DNA of 14,520 bases from contig CBDUCL010000057.1 in assembly GCA_965365625.1 (NCBI GenBank), positions 1-14,520 on the forward strand, given 5' to 3'. Made by a program: the position numbers and the translations under genes. Below are positions 1 to 8,163 of this stretch, in pieces; positions within the stretch are counted from its first letter, which is position 1; each line of letters opens with the position of its first letter. The notes below the pieces were generated by a model. That model saw only the letters and a program-made list of their open reading frames with translations, was not told where the DNA came from and searched no databases. The DNA comes from CAVWCW01 sp965365625. Lineage in GTDB: Bacteria > Pseudomonadota > Gammaproteobacteria > Chromatiales > Chromatiaceae.

Positions 1-252
1 TGCTGCGGCGGCCGGGGTTCGCTCAAGACCGCGGAGTCCACCTGCTACGAGATCTTCCGCGAGATCCTTCGAGAGATCCGCCAGTTCGACGTCGAATCCT
101 TGCTGGTGCTGGCCTCCCAGGAGGTGGTGGACCGGCTGCTGGGCGAAGAGTCCGACAACATGGCGGAGTTGGAGGAGTTCATCGGCAAGCCGATTCGGCT
201 CCAGGCCGAGGCTCTATACACCCAGGAGAACTACGACGTAGTGCTGATCTGA
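1..252 (+). CDS. rng: Ribonuclease G, C-terminal part (5' end outside window)
   Basis: This is the last 83 codons of a gene that begins before the window; it reads in frame from base 1 to TGA at 250-252. The start reads CCGGRGSLKTAESTCYEIF. This matches the RNase E/G segment just after the zinc-link CPxC motif, and the Cys at codon 2 is probably the second zinc-link Cys. The end (EEFIGKPIRLQAEALYTQ and then NYDVVLI) is the typical C-terminus of short RNase G, with no RNase E-type degradosome-scaffold extension. RNase G is a cytoplasmic 5'-end-sensing endoribonuclease that helps mature 16S rRNA and turn over some mRNAs. yhdP follows after 6 bases, the usual gammaproteobacterial order, so the two are probably co-transcribed. 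The catalytic S1 and DNase I-like domains lie outside the window and cannot be judged. Confidence 0.93.
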   Translation, partial: CCGGRGSLKTAESTCYEIFREILREIRQFDVESLLVLASQEVVDRLLGEESDNMAELEEFIGKPIRLQAEALYTQENYDVVLI

Positions 253-258
253 GCCCGG

Positions 259-3200
259 ATGATCCACCTGTTCCGCTCCGCCGCCGCCAAGCTCTGGGCC
301 GCCTCGATCCTGACCCTGATCCTGCTTGGTATCGGTGTTGGTATCGCCCGCCTGGGGTTGCCCTGGGTCAAGGAACTGCGGCCCGAGGCCGAAGCGCTGG
401 CGGCCGAATTTTTCGGGGTGCCGGTGGAAATCGGCGGCTTGCGGGCGCGCCTGCGCGGACTCACCCCGGAGCTGGAACTGCAGCGGGTGCGGCTGCTCGA
501 CCCCGAGACGCGGCTTCCGCAGCTTGTCTTCGGGGCCCTGCGGGTGGCGGTCGCGCCGCTCGACTCGTTGCTGGGCGGGGTTCTGCATTTCGGCGACGTC
601 GAGCTGTCCGGCGCCCAGCTGGCGCTTTGGCGCCGGCCCGACGGAAGGCTGGGCCTGCGCGGCCTGCATGCCAGTGAACGCAACCCCCTGGATCTGATTC
701 AACCGTTGCTGCGCGACGGTCGCTTGCAGCTGCGCGAGAGCGAATTGCTGCTCGAGCTTGGCCCGGGCCCGGGGGTGATGCTGGAGGGGCTGGATTTGGC
801 GATCCGCAACGACGGTGAGCGCCACCAGCTCGAAGGCCGGGCCCAGGTCGGCGGCCGACCCGGGGCCTGGGTGCGGTTTGCCGTGGACCTCGAGGGGCGA
901 CTGGATGCGGCGGGACGCTTCGGCGCCGATTTCTACCTCAAGGCGAAACAGCTACCCCTGCCCGCTCTGGCCGGTATGTTGCCCGCCGGCGCCTACCGGG
1001 CCGAGGCCGGTTCGCTGGAACTGGAGCTCTGGGGCCGGCTCGACGGCTTCCGAATGCAGCGCCTGGGCGGAAGCCTGGGCCTTGCCGGTCTGGCTTTGGC
1101 GGCCAACGGCGAGCCTCGGCGCCGTTGGTCCCTGGACCGGTTGGACACCGGCCTCGACTGGCAGCGCCGAGGGCAGGGCTGGCGCCTCGACCTGACGCGG
1201 CTGCAATTGCATCGGGGGCCGGCGCGCTGGCCCGGCAGCCGGCTGGCCATTGACTTTGCTGCGGAAGCCGCCGAGGGCCCGCGCCTCAGCCTCGGCGCCG
1301 ACCGGCTGCCCATCGGCGACCTCGCCTCCGCTCTGGCACTGGCGCCGCTGCCGGCGGAAATCCACGCGGCGCTTCTCGCTGCCGCCCCCCGGGGTGAGCT
1401 GCACGGACTGCAGCTAAGGTCCCACCCGGGGGCCGAGACGCCGCATTGGCAGATTCGGGGGCGGGTCACGGGCCTGTCCAGCCAACCCTGGGAGCGGTTG
1501 CCTGGGGTGAGCGGCCTGGCCCTGGGCTTTGCCGCCGGGCCCGAGGCGGGGCGCCTGGACCTGGACAGCCGAGACCTGGAGCTGTCTCTGCCGCGCCTGT
1601 TTCGTGACCCTTTGTTCCTGCAGAGGCTGGCCGGCGGTATCGAATGGCAGCGGCGCGCCGATGGGCTGCAGCTGAGTTCCGAGCGCATCCTGGCCCGTAA
1701 TCGTCACCTGGAGACCTGGAGCCGCCTGCACTGGGAGCGGCCTGCGGACGCGGCCTCGCCGCTGCTCGACCTGCAGGTGGAATTCCGCAATGGCGACGGC
1801 ACTGCGGTGTCTCGCTACCTCCCGGTGGCGATCATGCAGCCGCGCTTGGTGGAATGGCTGGATCGGGCCGTGGTGAGCGGCCGGGTACCCGCCGGCACCG
1901 CCCTGTTCCGGGGTCCTTTGGCCGCGTTTCCCTTCGATGCGAACGAGGGCCGGTTCGAGGTCTGGTTCGGATTGGAAGATGGGGTGCTTGATTTCCTGGA
2001 CGACTGGCCGCGTATCGAAGGCATCAATGCGGAGCTGCGCTTTGTCGACAACAGTCTGGAGATCGAGGTCGGCGACGGCTGGATCCTTGGCAACCGCATC
2101 GAGCAGGCCGAGGTGCGGTTTGCCCACCTCAAGCCCACCGCCCCGCTGGAGGTCAGCGGACGTCTGCGGGGGCCGTTCGAGGACCAGTTGCGGGTGCTTC
2201 GGGAGGCCCCGCTCGAGGCGCGCTTCGGCGCGCTCGCTAACTTGCTGCGGGGGAGCGGCGAGAGCCTCCTGGAACTGGCATTCGAGGTCCCGTTGCTACC
2301 CGGGGCTCGGCCGTCTCGGGTCGAGGGCGACCTGGTCTGGGATGGCGCCGCCGCCCTGGAACTGCTCGACGCCGAACTGCTGCTGAGTGGGCTCGACGGG
2401 AAGCTGCATTTCAGCCTTGACGGCCTGAGCGCCGAAGGCATCGCGGCCCAGACCCTGAATACCGAGGTGCGCATCGATGTGCGGCCGACCGACACCGGTC
2501 ATCGGGTGCTGGCCCAGGGGCGCCTGGCGGCCCCGACCCTGGCGGCGCGCTATCCGGACATCGGCCTGGAGCATCTTACCGGTAATGCCGACTGGCGGTT
2601 GCAGATGGATACAACGGACAAGGACGACGGCAGTTTGCCGACCCGGCGGCTGCAAGTGCAGTCGGATCTGGTCGGCATGAGCCTGGACCTGCCCGCTCCC
2701 CTGGGTAAGGGGGCCGAGGAGAGCCGGACCTTCCGCCTCGCCACCGAGCTGTCCGGGCAGCCACTGACCCGCCTGGACCTGCGTTACGGTGAGTTGGTGG
2801 ATACAGCCCTGGTGCTGGAGCGCTTGCCGGATGGCGGCTCCGCGATGGAGCGCTGCCAGGTGCTGTTCGGCGGCGGCAGCGCCGAGCTGCGGTCGAGCCC
2901 GGGCCTGCACCTGGAAGGCCGACTCGATTACCTGGCCCTGGACCCTTGGATCGACTGGCTGCAGGCGCGAGACGGCGGCAAGGGCTCGGGTCCAGACGGA
3001 ACTGAACTGCTGCAGGGCGTGGATCTGGAGGTCGAAACCTTGGACGCGCGCGGCTACCGTTTCGCCGACACCCGGCTGGCCCTGCGCGCGGGCAAAGCCG
3101 CCTGGCTCGGCCGGATCGGTTCCGCCCGCTTGGGGGGGGAGTTCTACCTGCCGCGGGGGGACAGCGGGGGCCCGCTGACGCTCAATCTCAAGCGCCTGGA

Positions 3201-4119
3201 TCTGCCTCTGACGGCGCTGGACGAGATCGCAGGGGAGGCACAGTCCGGGCCGCCGCCGGACCCGCGCGCAGTGCCGGCCCTGGAGCTAAACCTGGAGCAG
3301 CTGAGTTACCAATCGGAGCCCCTGGGCAGTGTGCGGCTGCTGAGCCGCAAACGACCCGCGGGGCTGGAACTGGAGCGCCTGGAGCTGCGCGGTCCACGCT
3401 TGCAGGTAGAGGCCAGCGGCGCTTGGGAGGTCGGCCCCGAGGGTCCGGGCGCGCGCCTGGAACTCGAAGCGCGCAGCCCGGACGTCGGTGGCCTGCTGCG
3501 CTCGCTGGAGGTAAACAGCTTGATGGAGCAGGGTGTGGCCGAGGTCGAGGCCAGCCTGAATTGGCCCGGCGGCCCCTTGCCGCCGTCGCTGGACGCATTG
3601 CAGGGACGGTTCGACTTCCACATCGGCGCAGGCCGCTTCCTGGAAGTGGATCCGGGACTCGGCCGGGTGCTTGGACTATTCAGCCTGAGCGCCCTGCAGC
3701 GGCGCCTGAGCCTGGATTTCAGCGATACCTTCCGCGAGGGCTTCGCTTTCGACAACATACAGGGGGCCTTCTTGCTCGACGGTGGCAGCGCCTACACGTC
3801 GAGCTCCTTTCTGGAAGGCCCGGCGGCCCGCATCGACATTATGGGCCGTACTGACCTGAGTGCGCGCCGCTACGACCAGTACGTCACCGTAACCCCCAGG
3901 GTCAGCTCCACCATCCCGGTGGCCGCAGCCCTGGCCGGCGGGCCCGGCGTGGGCGCTGCAGTCCTGCTGGCCCAGCAGTTGGTGGGCCAGCGGCTGGAAG
4001 AGATCGCCAGTTATCAATACCAGGTCCTCGGCCCCTGGGACGAACCGGAGATCAGCCGCATCCAAATCCGCAACCAAGCCTCCGGGGGCGACGGCCTCGG
4101 GTTGTTGGAACAGGAGTAG
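259..4119 (+). CDS. yhdP: YhdP family AsmA-like envelope protein (TIGR02099/DUF3971)
   Basis: A 1286-residue protein, close to the roughly 1270 residues of E. coli YhdP. It has one N-terminal transmembrane anchor (about residues 12-33), then a long, Leu/Gly/Arg-rich region of alternating hydrophobic beta strands typical of bridge-like AsmA proteins. The conserved family C-terminus runs from residue 1205 (YDQYVTVTPRVSSTIPVAAA) to VLGPWDEPE at 1256-1264. In E. coli, YhdP acts with TamB and YdbH to move phospholipid from the inner to the outer membrane across the periplasm; the same role here is inferred from family membership. ATG 259 is the first start after the in-frame rng stop, 6 bases away. 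There is no clear Shine-Dalgarno, so translation may be coupled to rng. No frameshift or internal stop is seen. Confidence 0.93.
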   Translation: MIHLFRSAAAKLWAASILTLILLGIGVGIARLGLPWVKELRPEAEALAAEFFGVPVEIGGLRARLRGLTPELELQRVRLLDPETRLPQLVFGALRVAVAPLDSLLGGVLHFGDVELSGAQLALWRRPDGRLGLRGLHASERNPLDLIQPLLRDGRLQLRESELLLELGPGPGVMLEGLDLAIRNDGERHQLEGRAQVGGRPGAWVRFAVDLEGRLDAAGRFGADFYLKAKQLPLPALAGMLPAGAYRAEAGSLELELWGRLDGFRMQRLGGSLGLAGLALAANGEPRRRWSLDRLDTGLDWQRRGQGWRLDLTRLQLHRGPARWPGSRLAIDFAAEAAEGPRLSLGADRLPIGDLASALALAPLPAEIHAALLAAAPRGELHGLQLRSHPGAETPHWQIRGRVTGLSSQPWERLPGVSGLALGFAAGPEAGRLDLDSRDLELSLPRLFRDPLFLQRLAGGIEWQRRADGLQLSSERILARNRHLETWSRLHWERPADAASPLLDLQVEFRNGDGTAVSRYLPVAIMQPRLVEWLDRAVVSGRVPAGTALFRGPLAAFPFDANEGRFEVWFGLEDGVLDFLDDWPRIEGINAELRFVDNSLEIEVGDGWILGNRIEQAEVRFAHLKPTAPLEVSGRLRGPFEDQLRVLREAPLEARFGALANLLRGSGESLLELAFEVPLLPGARPSRVEGDLVWDGAAALELLDAELLLSGLDGKLHFSLDGLSAEGIAAQTLNTEVRIDVRPTDTGHRVLAQGRLAAPTLAARYPDIGLEHLTGNADWRLQMDTTDKDDGSLPTRRLQVQSDLVGMSLDLPAPLGKGAEESRTFRLATELSGQPLTRLDLRYGELVDTALVLERLPDGGSAMERCQVLFGGGSAELRSSPGLHLEGRLDYLALDPWIDWLQARDGGKGSGPDGTELLQGVDLEVETLDARGYRFADTRLALRAGKAAWLGRIGSARLGGEFYLPRGDSGGPLTLNLKRLDLPLTALDEIAGEAQSGPPPDPRAVPALELNLEQLSYQSEPLGSVRLLSRKRPAGLELERLELRGPRLQVEASGAWEVGPEGPGARLELEARSPDVGGLLRSLEVNSLMEQGVAEVEASLNWPGGPLPPSLDALQGRFDFHIGAGRFLEVDPGLGRVLGLFSLSALQRRLSLDFSDTFREGFAFDNIQGAFLLDGGSAYTSSSFLEGPAARIDIMGRTDLSARRYDQYVTVTPRVSSTIPVAAALAGGPGVGAAVLLAQQLVGQRLEEIASYQYQVLGPWDEPEISRIQIRNQASGGDGLGLLEQE

Positions 4120-4351
4120 GGGGCGGCGACTCCTGGATGCTAGGACGCGGGTTGCGGACGCCCTGCCAAACGATTCCCGGGATTCCGAAATTTGGCGTTT
4201 CCCTCACCCCGTCTGGCTCGACGCTCCGATTTGGTGCTATTCTTCAAGGCCCGGAGCTTGTCCCCAAGAGGCTCCGGCCAACACACCGACCATCGACCAT
4301 AGATAGACGGCGCCGGTCTGATCGGGCAGCGCCGAACTAGAGTCAAGGCTG

Positions 4352-5182
4352 ATGAACAGCAAGAGCAACCGGGTGGCTGCTATCCAGATGGCCTCCGGCC
4401 CCAACGTCGGGGCCAACCTGCTGGAGGCGGAGCGTCTGATCAGTGAGGCGGCGGAGGACGGGGCGGAATTAGTCGTGCTGCCGGAGAACTTCGCCTTTAT
4501 GGGTAAGCGGGATCAGGACCTGCTGACCCTGCGCGAGGGGCCGGAGGACGGTCCGCTGCAGGACTTCCTGCGTCAAGTGGCACGCCGCTACGGCATCTGG
4601 CTGGTAGGCGGCACCATCCCCCTGCTGGCCCGCGACGCGAGCAAGCTTCGCGCCGCCTGTCTGGTGTTCGACGATCAGGGGCGGCGGGTGGCCCGCTATG
4701 ACAAGATCCACCTGTTCGACGTCCAGTTGCTGCAGTCCGACGAGCGCTACACCGAGTCCGCCACCATCGAGGCCGGGGGACAGCCGGTGGTGTTGGACAG
4801 CCCGTTCGGGCGCCTGGGGGTGGCGGTGTGCTATGACTTGCGCTTCCCCGAGTTGTTTCGCAGCATGCTGGACCAGGGGATGGAGGTGCTGGCGGTGCCT
4901 TCGGCTTTCACCGCGGTCACCGGCAAGGCCCACTGGGAGACCCTGGTTCGGGCGCGCGCCATCGAGAACCTCTGCTACGTGCTGGCGGCGGCCCAGGGCG
5001 GTTACCACGTCAGCGGTCGGGAGACCCATGGCCACAGCATGATCGTCGATCCCTGGGGCTCGGTGCTTGCAGAGGCCGCCCGCGGCACCGGTTTCGTTTG
5101 CGCAACCATCAAGCAGCAGTGCCTGGACACCATCCGCCGCACTTTCCCCACCATCGATCACCGGCGCTTGAAATGCGGCTGA
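4352..5182 (+). CDS. Nitrilase-superfamily amidase (Nit1/Nit2-like carbon-nitrogen hydrolase)
   Basis: A 276-residue single-domain carbon-nitrogen hydrolase of normal length. The Glu-Lys-Cys triad is visible: Glu45 in LPENFAFMG, Lys118 in YDKIHLFDV and Cys160 in VAVCYDLRFPELFR. These context motifs match the Nit1/Nit2 branch, whose characterised members hydrolyse deaminated glutathione or omega-amides such as alpha-ketoglutaramate. Deaminated-glutathione repair is the best guess, but the substrate cannot be read from sequence. The protein should be cytoplasmic, with no signal peptide. AAGG at 4345-4348 is a weak ribosome-binding site 3 bases before the ATG. The gene sits between yhdP and tldD, where several gammaproteobacteria carry the same family; E. 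coli has yhdP next to tldD without it. The 232 bases upstream hold no other gene and only weak promoter-like sequence (TATTCT at 4238-4243). Confidence 0.9.
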   Translation: MNSKSNRVAAIQMASGPNVGANLLEAERLISEAAEDGAELVVLPENFAFMGKRDQDLLTLREGPEDGPLQDFLRQVARRYGIWLVGGTIPLLARDASKLRAACLVFDDQGRRVARYDKIHLFDVQLLQSDERYTESATIEAGGQPVVLDSPFGRLGVAVCYDLRFPELFRSMLDQGMEVLAVPSAFTAVTGKAHWETLVRARAIENLCYVLAAAQGGYHVSGRETHGHSMIVDPWGSVLAEAARGTGFVCATIKQQCLDTIRRTFPTIDHRRLKCG

Positions 5183-5210
5183 GCGAGCGCAATCTTAGGC
5201 TCCACAGAAT

Positions 5211-5255
5211 CGATTTCCGCGCTCCGCCTCTAACCAACGCCTGAGGGCGGAATCG
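5211..5255. repeat. Imperfect inverted repeat before tldD
   Basis: The 100-base gap between the amidase gene and tldD contains two overlapping, mutually exclusive inverted repeats. TCCGCCTC (5223-5230) pairs with GAGGGCGGA (5243-5251), with one bulge and a 12-base loop. CGATTTCCGC (5211-5220) pairs with GCGGAATCG (5247-5255), also with one bulge. No T-run follows, so this is not a standard terminator. It could be an operator, a leader hairpin or chance in GC-rich DNA. Confidence 0.3.
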
Positions 5256-5282
5256 CGAATTACACCACGCAGCAGGGACTCC

Positions 5283-6725
5283 ATGAACAACCCGCTGGAT
5301 ATCGCGCGCTCTGCCATCCTTGAACCGGTGGGCCTGATCGAGGCCGACCTGGACCGCCTGCTCGGGCAATTGACGGGCCCCGCCATCGACGCTGCCGACG
5401 TCTATTTTCAGAGCAGCCGGCTGGAGTCTTGGATGCTGGAGGACGGCATCCTCAAGGAAGGCTCGCACAATATAGAGCGCGGGGCCGGCATTCGCGCGGT
5501 AAGCGGCGACAAAACCGGCTTCGCGTATTCGGACGAAATCCAGTTGCCGACCCTGCTGCAGGCCGCCCGTACCGCCCGCGCCATCAGCCGCGGCGCCGGC
5601 GAGGCCCAGGTGCGGGTGCGCGGCATGCTGCCCGCTGGCCAGTTGTACCCGGCCCTGGACCCGGTCGCCAGTCTGCCGGAGCAGGAGAAGGTGGATCTGC
5701 TGCGACGGGTGGATGCCGAGGCCCGGCGCCAGGACCCTCGGGTCAAGCAGGTCATTTGCAGTCTGGTGGCGGCCCATGATCTGGTGCTGATCGCCGCCGC
5801 GGACGGCAGCCTGAGCGGTGACGTGAGGCCCCTGGTGCGGTTGAATGTGAACGTGATCGTCGAGCAGGGAGGGCGGCGCGAGCAGGGTAGCGCCGGTGGC
5901 GGAGCGCGGGCCTCCCTTGACTTTTTCCTAGGTGAAGATCGCGCGCTCGGCTATGCCCGGGAGGCGGTGCGCCAGGCCCTGGTCAACCTAGAGGCGGTGG
6001 ACGCGCCGGCCGGCGCCATGACCGTGGTGCTGGGCCCTGGCTGGCCCGGGGTGCTGCTGCACGAGGCCATCGGCCACGGCTTGGAGGGGGATTTTAACCG
6101 TAAGGGTACCTCCGCTTTTGCCGGGCGCATCGGCGAGCGGGTGGCTGCTCCCGGCTGCACCGTGGTGGATGACGGCACCCTGCCGGGACGCCGCGGCTCC
6201 CTGAGCATCGATGACGAGGGGGTGCCGGCCCAGAACTCGGTGTTGATTGAGGATGGTATTCTCAAGGGCTATATGCAGGACCGGCTCAATGCGCGCCTGA
6301 TGGGGGTCGCCTCCACCGGCAACGGGCGTCGCGAGTCCTATGCCCACCTGCCGATGCCACGCATGACCAACACTTACATGCTGGCCGGCCAATATGAACC
6401 GCAAGAGATTATCGCCTCGGTAGACAAGGGACTTTACGCGGTCAACTTCGGCGGCGGCCAGGTCGACATCACCTCCGGCAAGTTCGTGTTTTCCGCCAGC
6501 GAGGCCTACCTGATCGAGAACGGCAAGCTCGGCCAGCCAGTGAAAGGTGCTACCTTGATCGGCAACGGTCCGGACGTGTTGACCCGGGTCGGTATGGTCG
6601 GCAACGACCTCAAGCTCGACGACGGAATCGGCACTTGCGGCAAGGAGGGGCAGAGCGTGCCCGTAGGGGTGGGCCAGCCGACCCTGCGGGTGGATGAATT
6701 GACCGTCGGCGGCACCAGCGCTTGA
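5283..6725 (+). CDS. tldD: Metalloprotease TldD (zinc subunit of TldD/TldE)
   Basis: A 480-residue protein, almost the same length as E. coli TldD (481). The metal site is intact: HEAIGHG gives the HExxxH motif with His260, Glu261 and His265, followed by LEGDFNRKGTSAF. The third ligand is very probably Cys452 in GIGTCGKEGQSVPVG. TldD pairs with TldE/PmbA to form a cytoplasmic protease with an inner cavity that degrades unfolded peptides processively. In E. coli it matures microcin B17 and degrades the antitoxin CcdA; some homologues process other ribosomal peptides. AGGGA at 5274-5278, 4 bases before ATG 5283, supports the start. Its partner gene begins 30 bases after the stop, suggesting co-expression. 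No small precursor-peptide gene is seen nearby, so a housekeeping role is more likely than dedicated peptide-antibiotic maturation. Confidence 0.96.
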   Translation: MNNPLDIARSAILEPVGLIEADLDRLLGQLTGPAIDAADVYFQSSRLESWMLEDGILKEGSHNIERGAGIRAVSGDKTGFAYSDEIQLPTLLQAARTARAISRGAGEAQVRVRGMLPAGQLYPALDPVASLPEQEKVDLLRRVDAEARRQDPRVKQVICSLVAAHDLVLIAAADGSLSGDVRPLVRLNVNVIVEQGGRREQGSAGGGARASLDFFLGEDRALGYAREAVRQALVNLEAVDAPAGAMTVVLGPGWPGVLLHEAIGHGLEGDFNRKGTSAFAGRIGERVAAPGCTVVDDGTLPGRRGSLSIDDEGVPAQNSVLIEDGILKGYMQDRLNARLMGVASTGNGRRESYAHLPMPRMTNTYMLAGQYEPQEIIASVDKGLYAVNFGGGQVDITSGKFVFSASEAYLIENGKLGQPVKGATLIGNGPDVLTRVGMVGNDLKLDDGIGTCGKEGQSVPVGVGQPTLRVDELTVGGTSA

Positions 6726-6755
6726 AATTCGCTAGTCTCTTCGGATAGGACCAAT

Positions 6756-8126
6756 ATGACGCAGTCAGTCCTAGATTCGGTGACCGATCAGGCCGCCCGC
6801 CAGGCGCGCCTGGAACAGCTGGTAGCCGACCTCCTGGCAGAGGCCAAGCGCCAAGGCGCCAGCGCCGCCGAGGCGGCGGTCAGCAGCGATGCCGGCCTGG
6901 CGGTGAACGTACGCATGGGCAGCGTCGAGACGATCGAGCATACCCGCGACAACGGCCTCGGGGTGACGGTCTATTTCGGCCGCCGCAAGGGCTCGGCCAG
7001 CAGTTCCGACCTCAGCCCGGAGGCGGTGCGCGAAACCGTCCGGGCAGCCTGCAATATCGCTCGCTATACCCAGGAGGACCCCTGCGCCGGTCTGGCCGAC
7101 GCCGGACTGATGGCCGGGGATTTGCCCGACCTGGATCTCTACCATCCCTGGGAACTGGCGGTGGATCAGGCGGTGGACTTGGCCCTGGCCTGCGAGACGG
7201 CAGCCCTGGAACTGGACCCCCGGATCGTGAACTCCGAAGGGGCCGGACTCAGTACCTACGGCGGTTTGCAGGTGTATGGGAACAGCCATGGCTTCATCGG
7301 CGGTTACTCCGGTTCGCGCCACAGTCTCAGTTGCTCGGTTGTGGCCAAACAGGGCGACTCGATGCAGCGCGATTACTGGTACACCCAGGCTCGCGCCCCC
7401 CAAGCGCTCGAGGATGGGGCCCAGGTCGGGCGCACCGCCGCCGAGCGTACCTTGCGCCGGCTCGGGTCCCGCAGCATCGGCACCCGCGAATGCACGGTGC
7501 TGTTCGCCGCCGATACCGCGGTCAGCCTGCTGCGCAGCTTGGTGGCGGCGGTGCGCGGGGCCAGCCTGTACCGCGGCGCCTCGTTCCTGCTTGACCGGCT
7601 GGGGGACCCGATTTTTCCCGAGTTCGTGCATATTCACGAGGACCCGTTACTGCCTCGAGGCCTGGCCAGCGCCGCCTTCGACGCCGAAGGGGTTGCCACC
7701 CGGGCTCGAGACCTGGTGAGCGATGGGATATTGCGCAGCTATGTCCTGGACAGCTACTCAGCCTGCAAATTGGGTATGCAGACCACCGGCAATGCAGGGG
7801 GGGTGCGCAATCTGCGTATCGATCCCGGCCCCTTGGACCAGGCCGGCCTGCTGCGGGAGATGGGTAGCGGCCTGCTGGTGACTGAAATGATGGGCCACGG
7901 CGTGAACATGGTCACCGGCGACTATTCCCGCGGCGCCAGTGGCTTTTGGGTCGAAAACGGCGAGATCGCCTTCCCGGTCGAGGAGGTCACGATCGCCGGC
8001 AACCTCGGTCGCATGTTTCAACGGCTGCAGGCGGTGGGCTGCGACGTCGACCGCCGCGGCAGCACCCATACCGGGTCCTGGCTGGTCGAGGGCATGACCC
8101 TGGCCGGACAGGACAGCGGCGCCTAA
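6756..8126 (+). CDS. pmbA: Metalloprotease subunit PmbA/TldE
   Basis: A 456-residue member of the peptidase U62 family and the paralogue of the preceding gene (E. coli PmbA is 450). The HExxxH motif of TldD is absent; the equivalent region reads RGASFLLDRLGDPIFPEF. This is expected, because TldE is the non-catalytic half of the heterodimer. Conserved landmarks are TTGNAGGVRNL and then MMGHGVNMVTGDYSRGASGF near the C-terminus, followed by GEIAFPVEEVTIAGNL. The protein is cytoplasmic. AGGA at 6747-6750, 5 bases before ATG 6756, is a good ribosome-binding site. The 30-base gap to tldD suggests one transcript. In E. coli tldD and pmbA are far apart, whereas other gammaproteobacteria keep them close, sometimes with yjgA nearby. 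No yjgA (DUF615) gene is present between them or immediately after. Confidence 0.95.
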   Translation: MTQSVLDSVTDQAARQARLEQLVADLLAEAKRQGASAAEAAVSSDAGLAVNVRMGSVETIEHTRDNGLGVTVYFGRRKGSASSSDLSPEAVRETVRAACNIARYTQEDPCAGLADAGLMAGDLPDLDLYHPWELAVDQAVDLALACETAALELDPRIVNSEGAGLSTYGGLQVYGNSHGFIGGYSGSRHSLSCSVVAKQGDSMQRDYWYTQARAPQALEDGAQVGRTAAERTLRRLGSRSIGTRECTVLFAADTAVSLLRSLVAAVRGASLYRGASFLLDRLGDPIFPEFVHIHEDPLLPRGLASAAFDAEGVATRARDLVSDGILRSYVLDSYSACKLGMQTTGNAGGVRNLRIDPGPLDQAGLLREMGSGLLVTEMMGHGVNMVTGDYSRGASGFWVENGEIAFPVEEVTIAGNLGRMFQRLQAVGCDVDRRGSTHTGSWLVEGMTLAGQDSGA

Positions 8127-8163
8127 GCTGGGGCGGCGGCTCGCCTCCCGAACAGTGCCGGCG

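Noticed and set aside
4213..4243. Possible promoter for the amidase gene, or a sigma54-type site at TGGCTCGACGCTCCGA
   Set aside because: TATTCT at 4238 is a fair -10, but the best -35 (CTGGCT) is poor with 19-base spacing; the sigma54 reading lacks the TTGC element at the right distance.
4137..4340. 67-codon open frame in the yhdP-amidase gap
   Set aside because: No ribosome-binding site, no hydrophobic pattern or motif, and an overlapping minus-strand frame of the same size; more likely non-coding.
6771..7637. 288-codon minus-strand open frame opposite pmbA
   Set aside because: Antisense shadow of a clear PmbA; no recognisable domain and His/Gln-rich composition.
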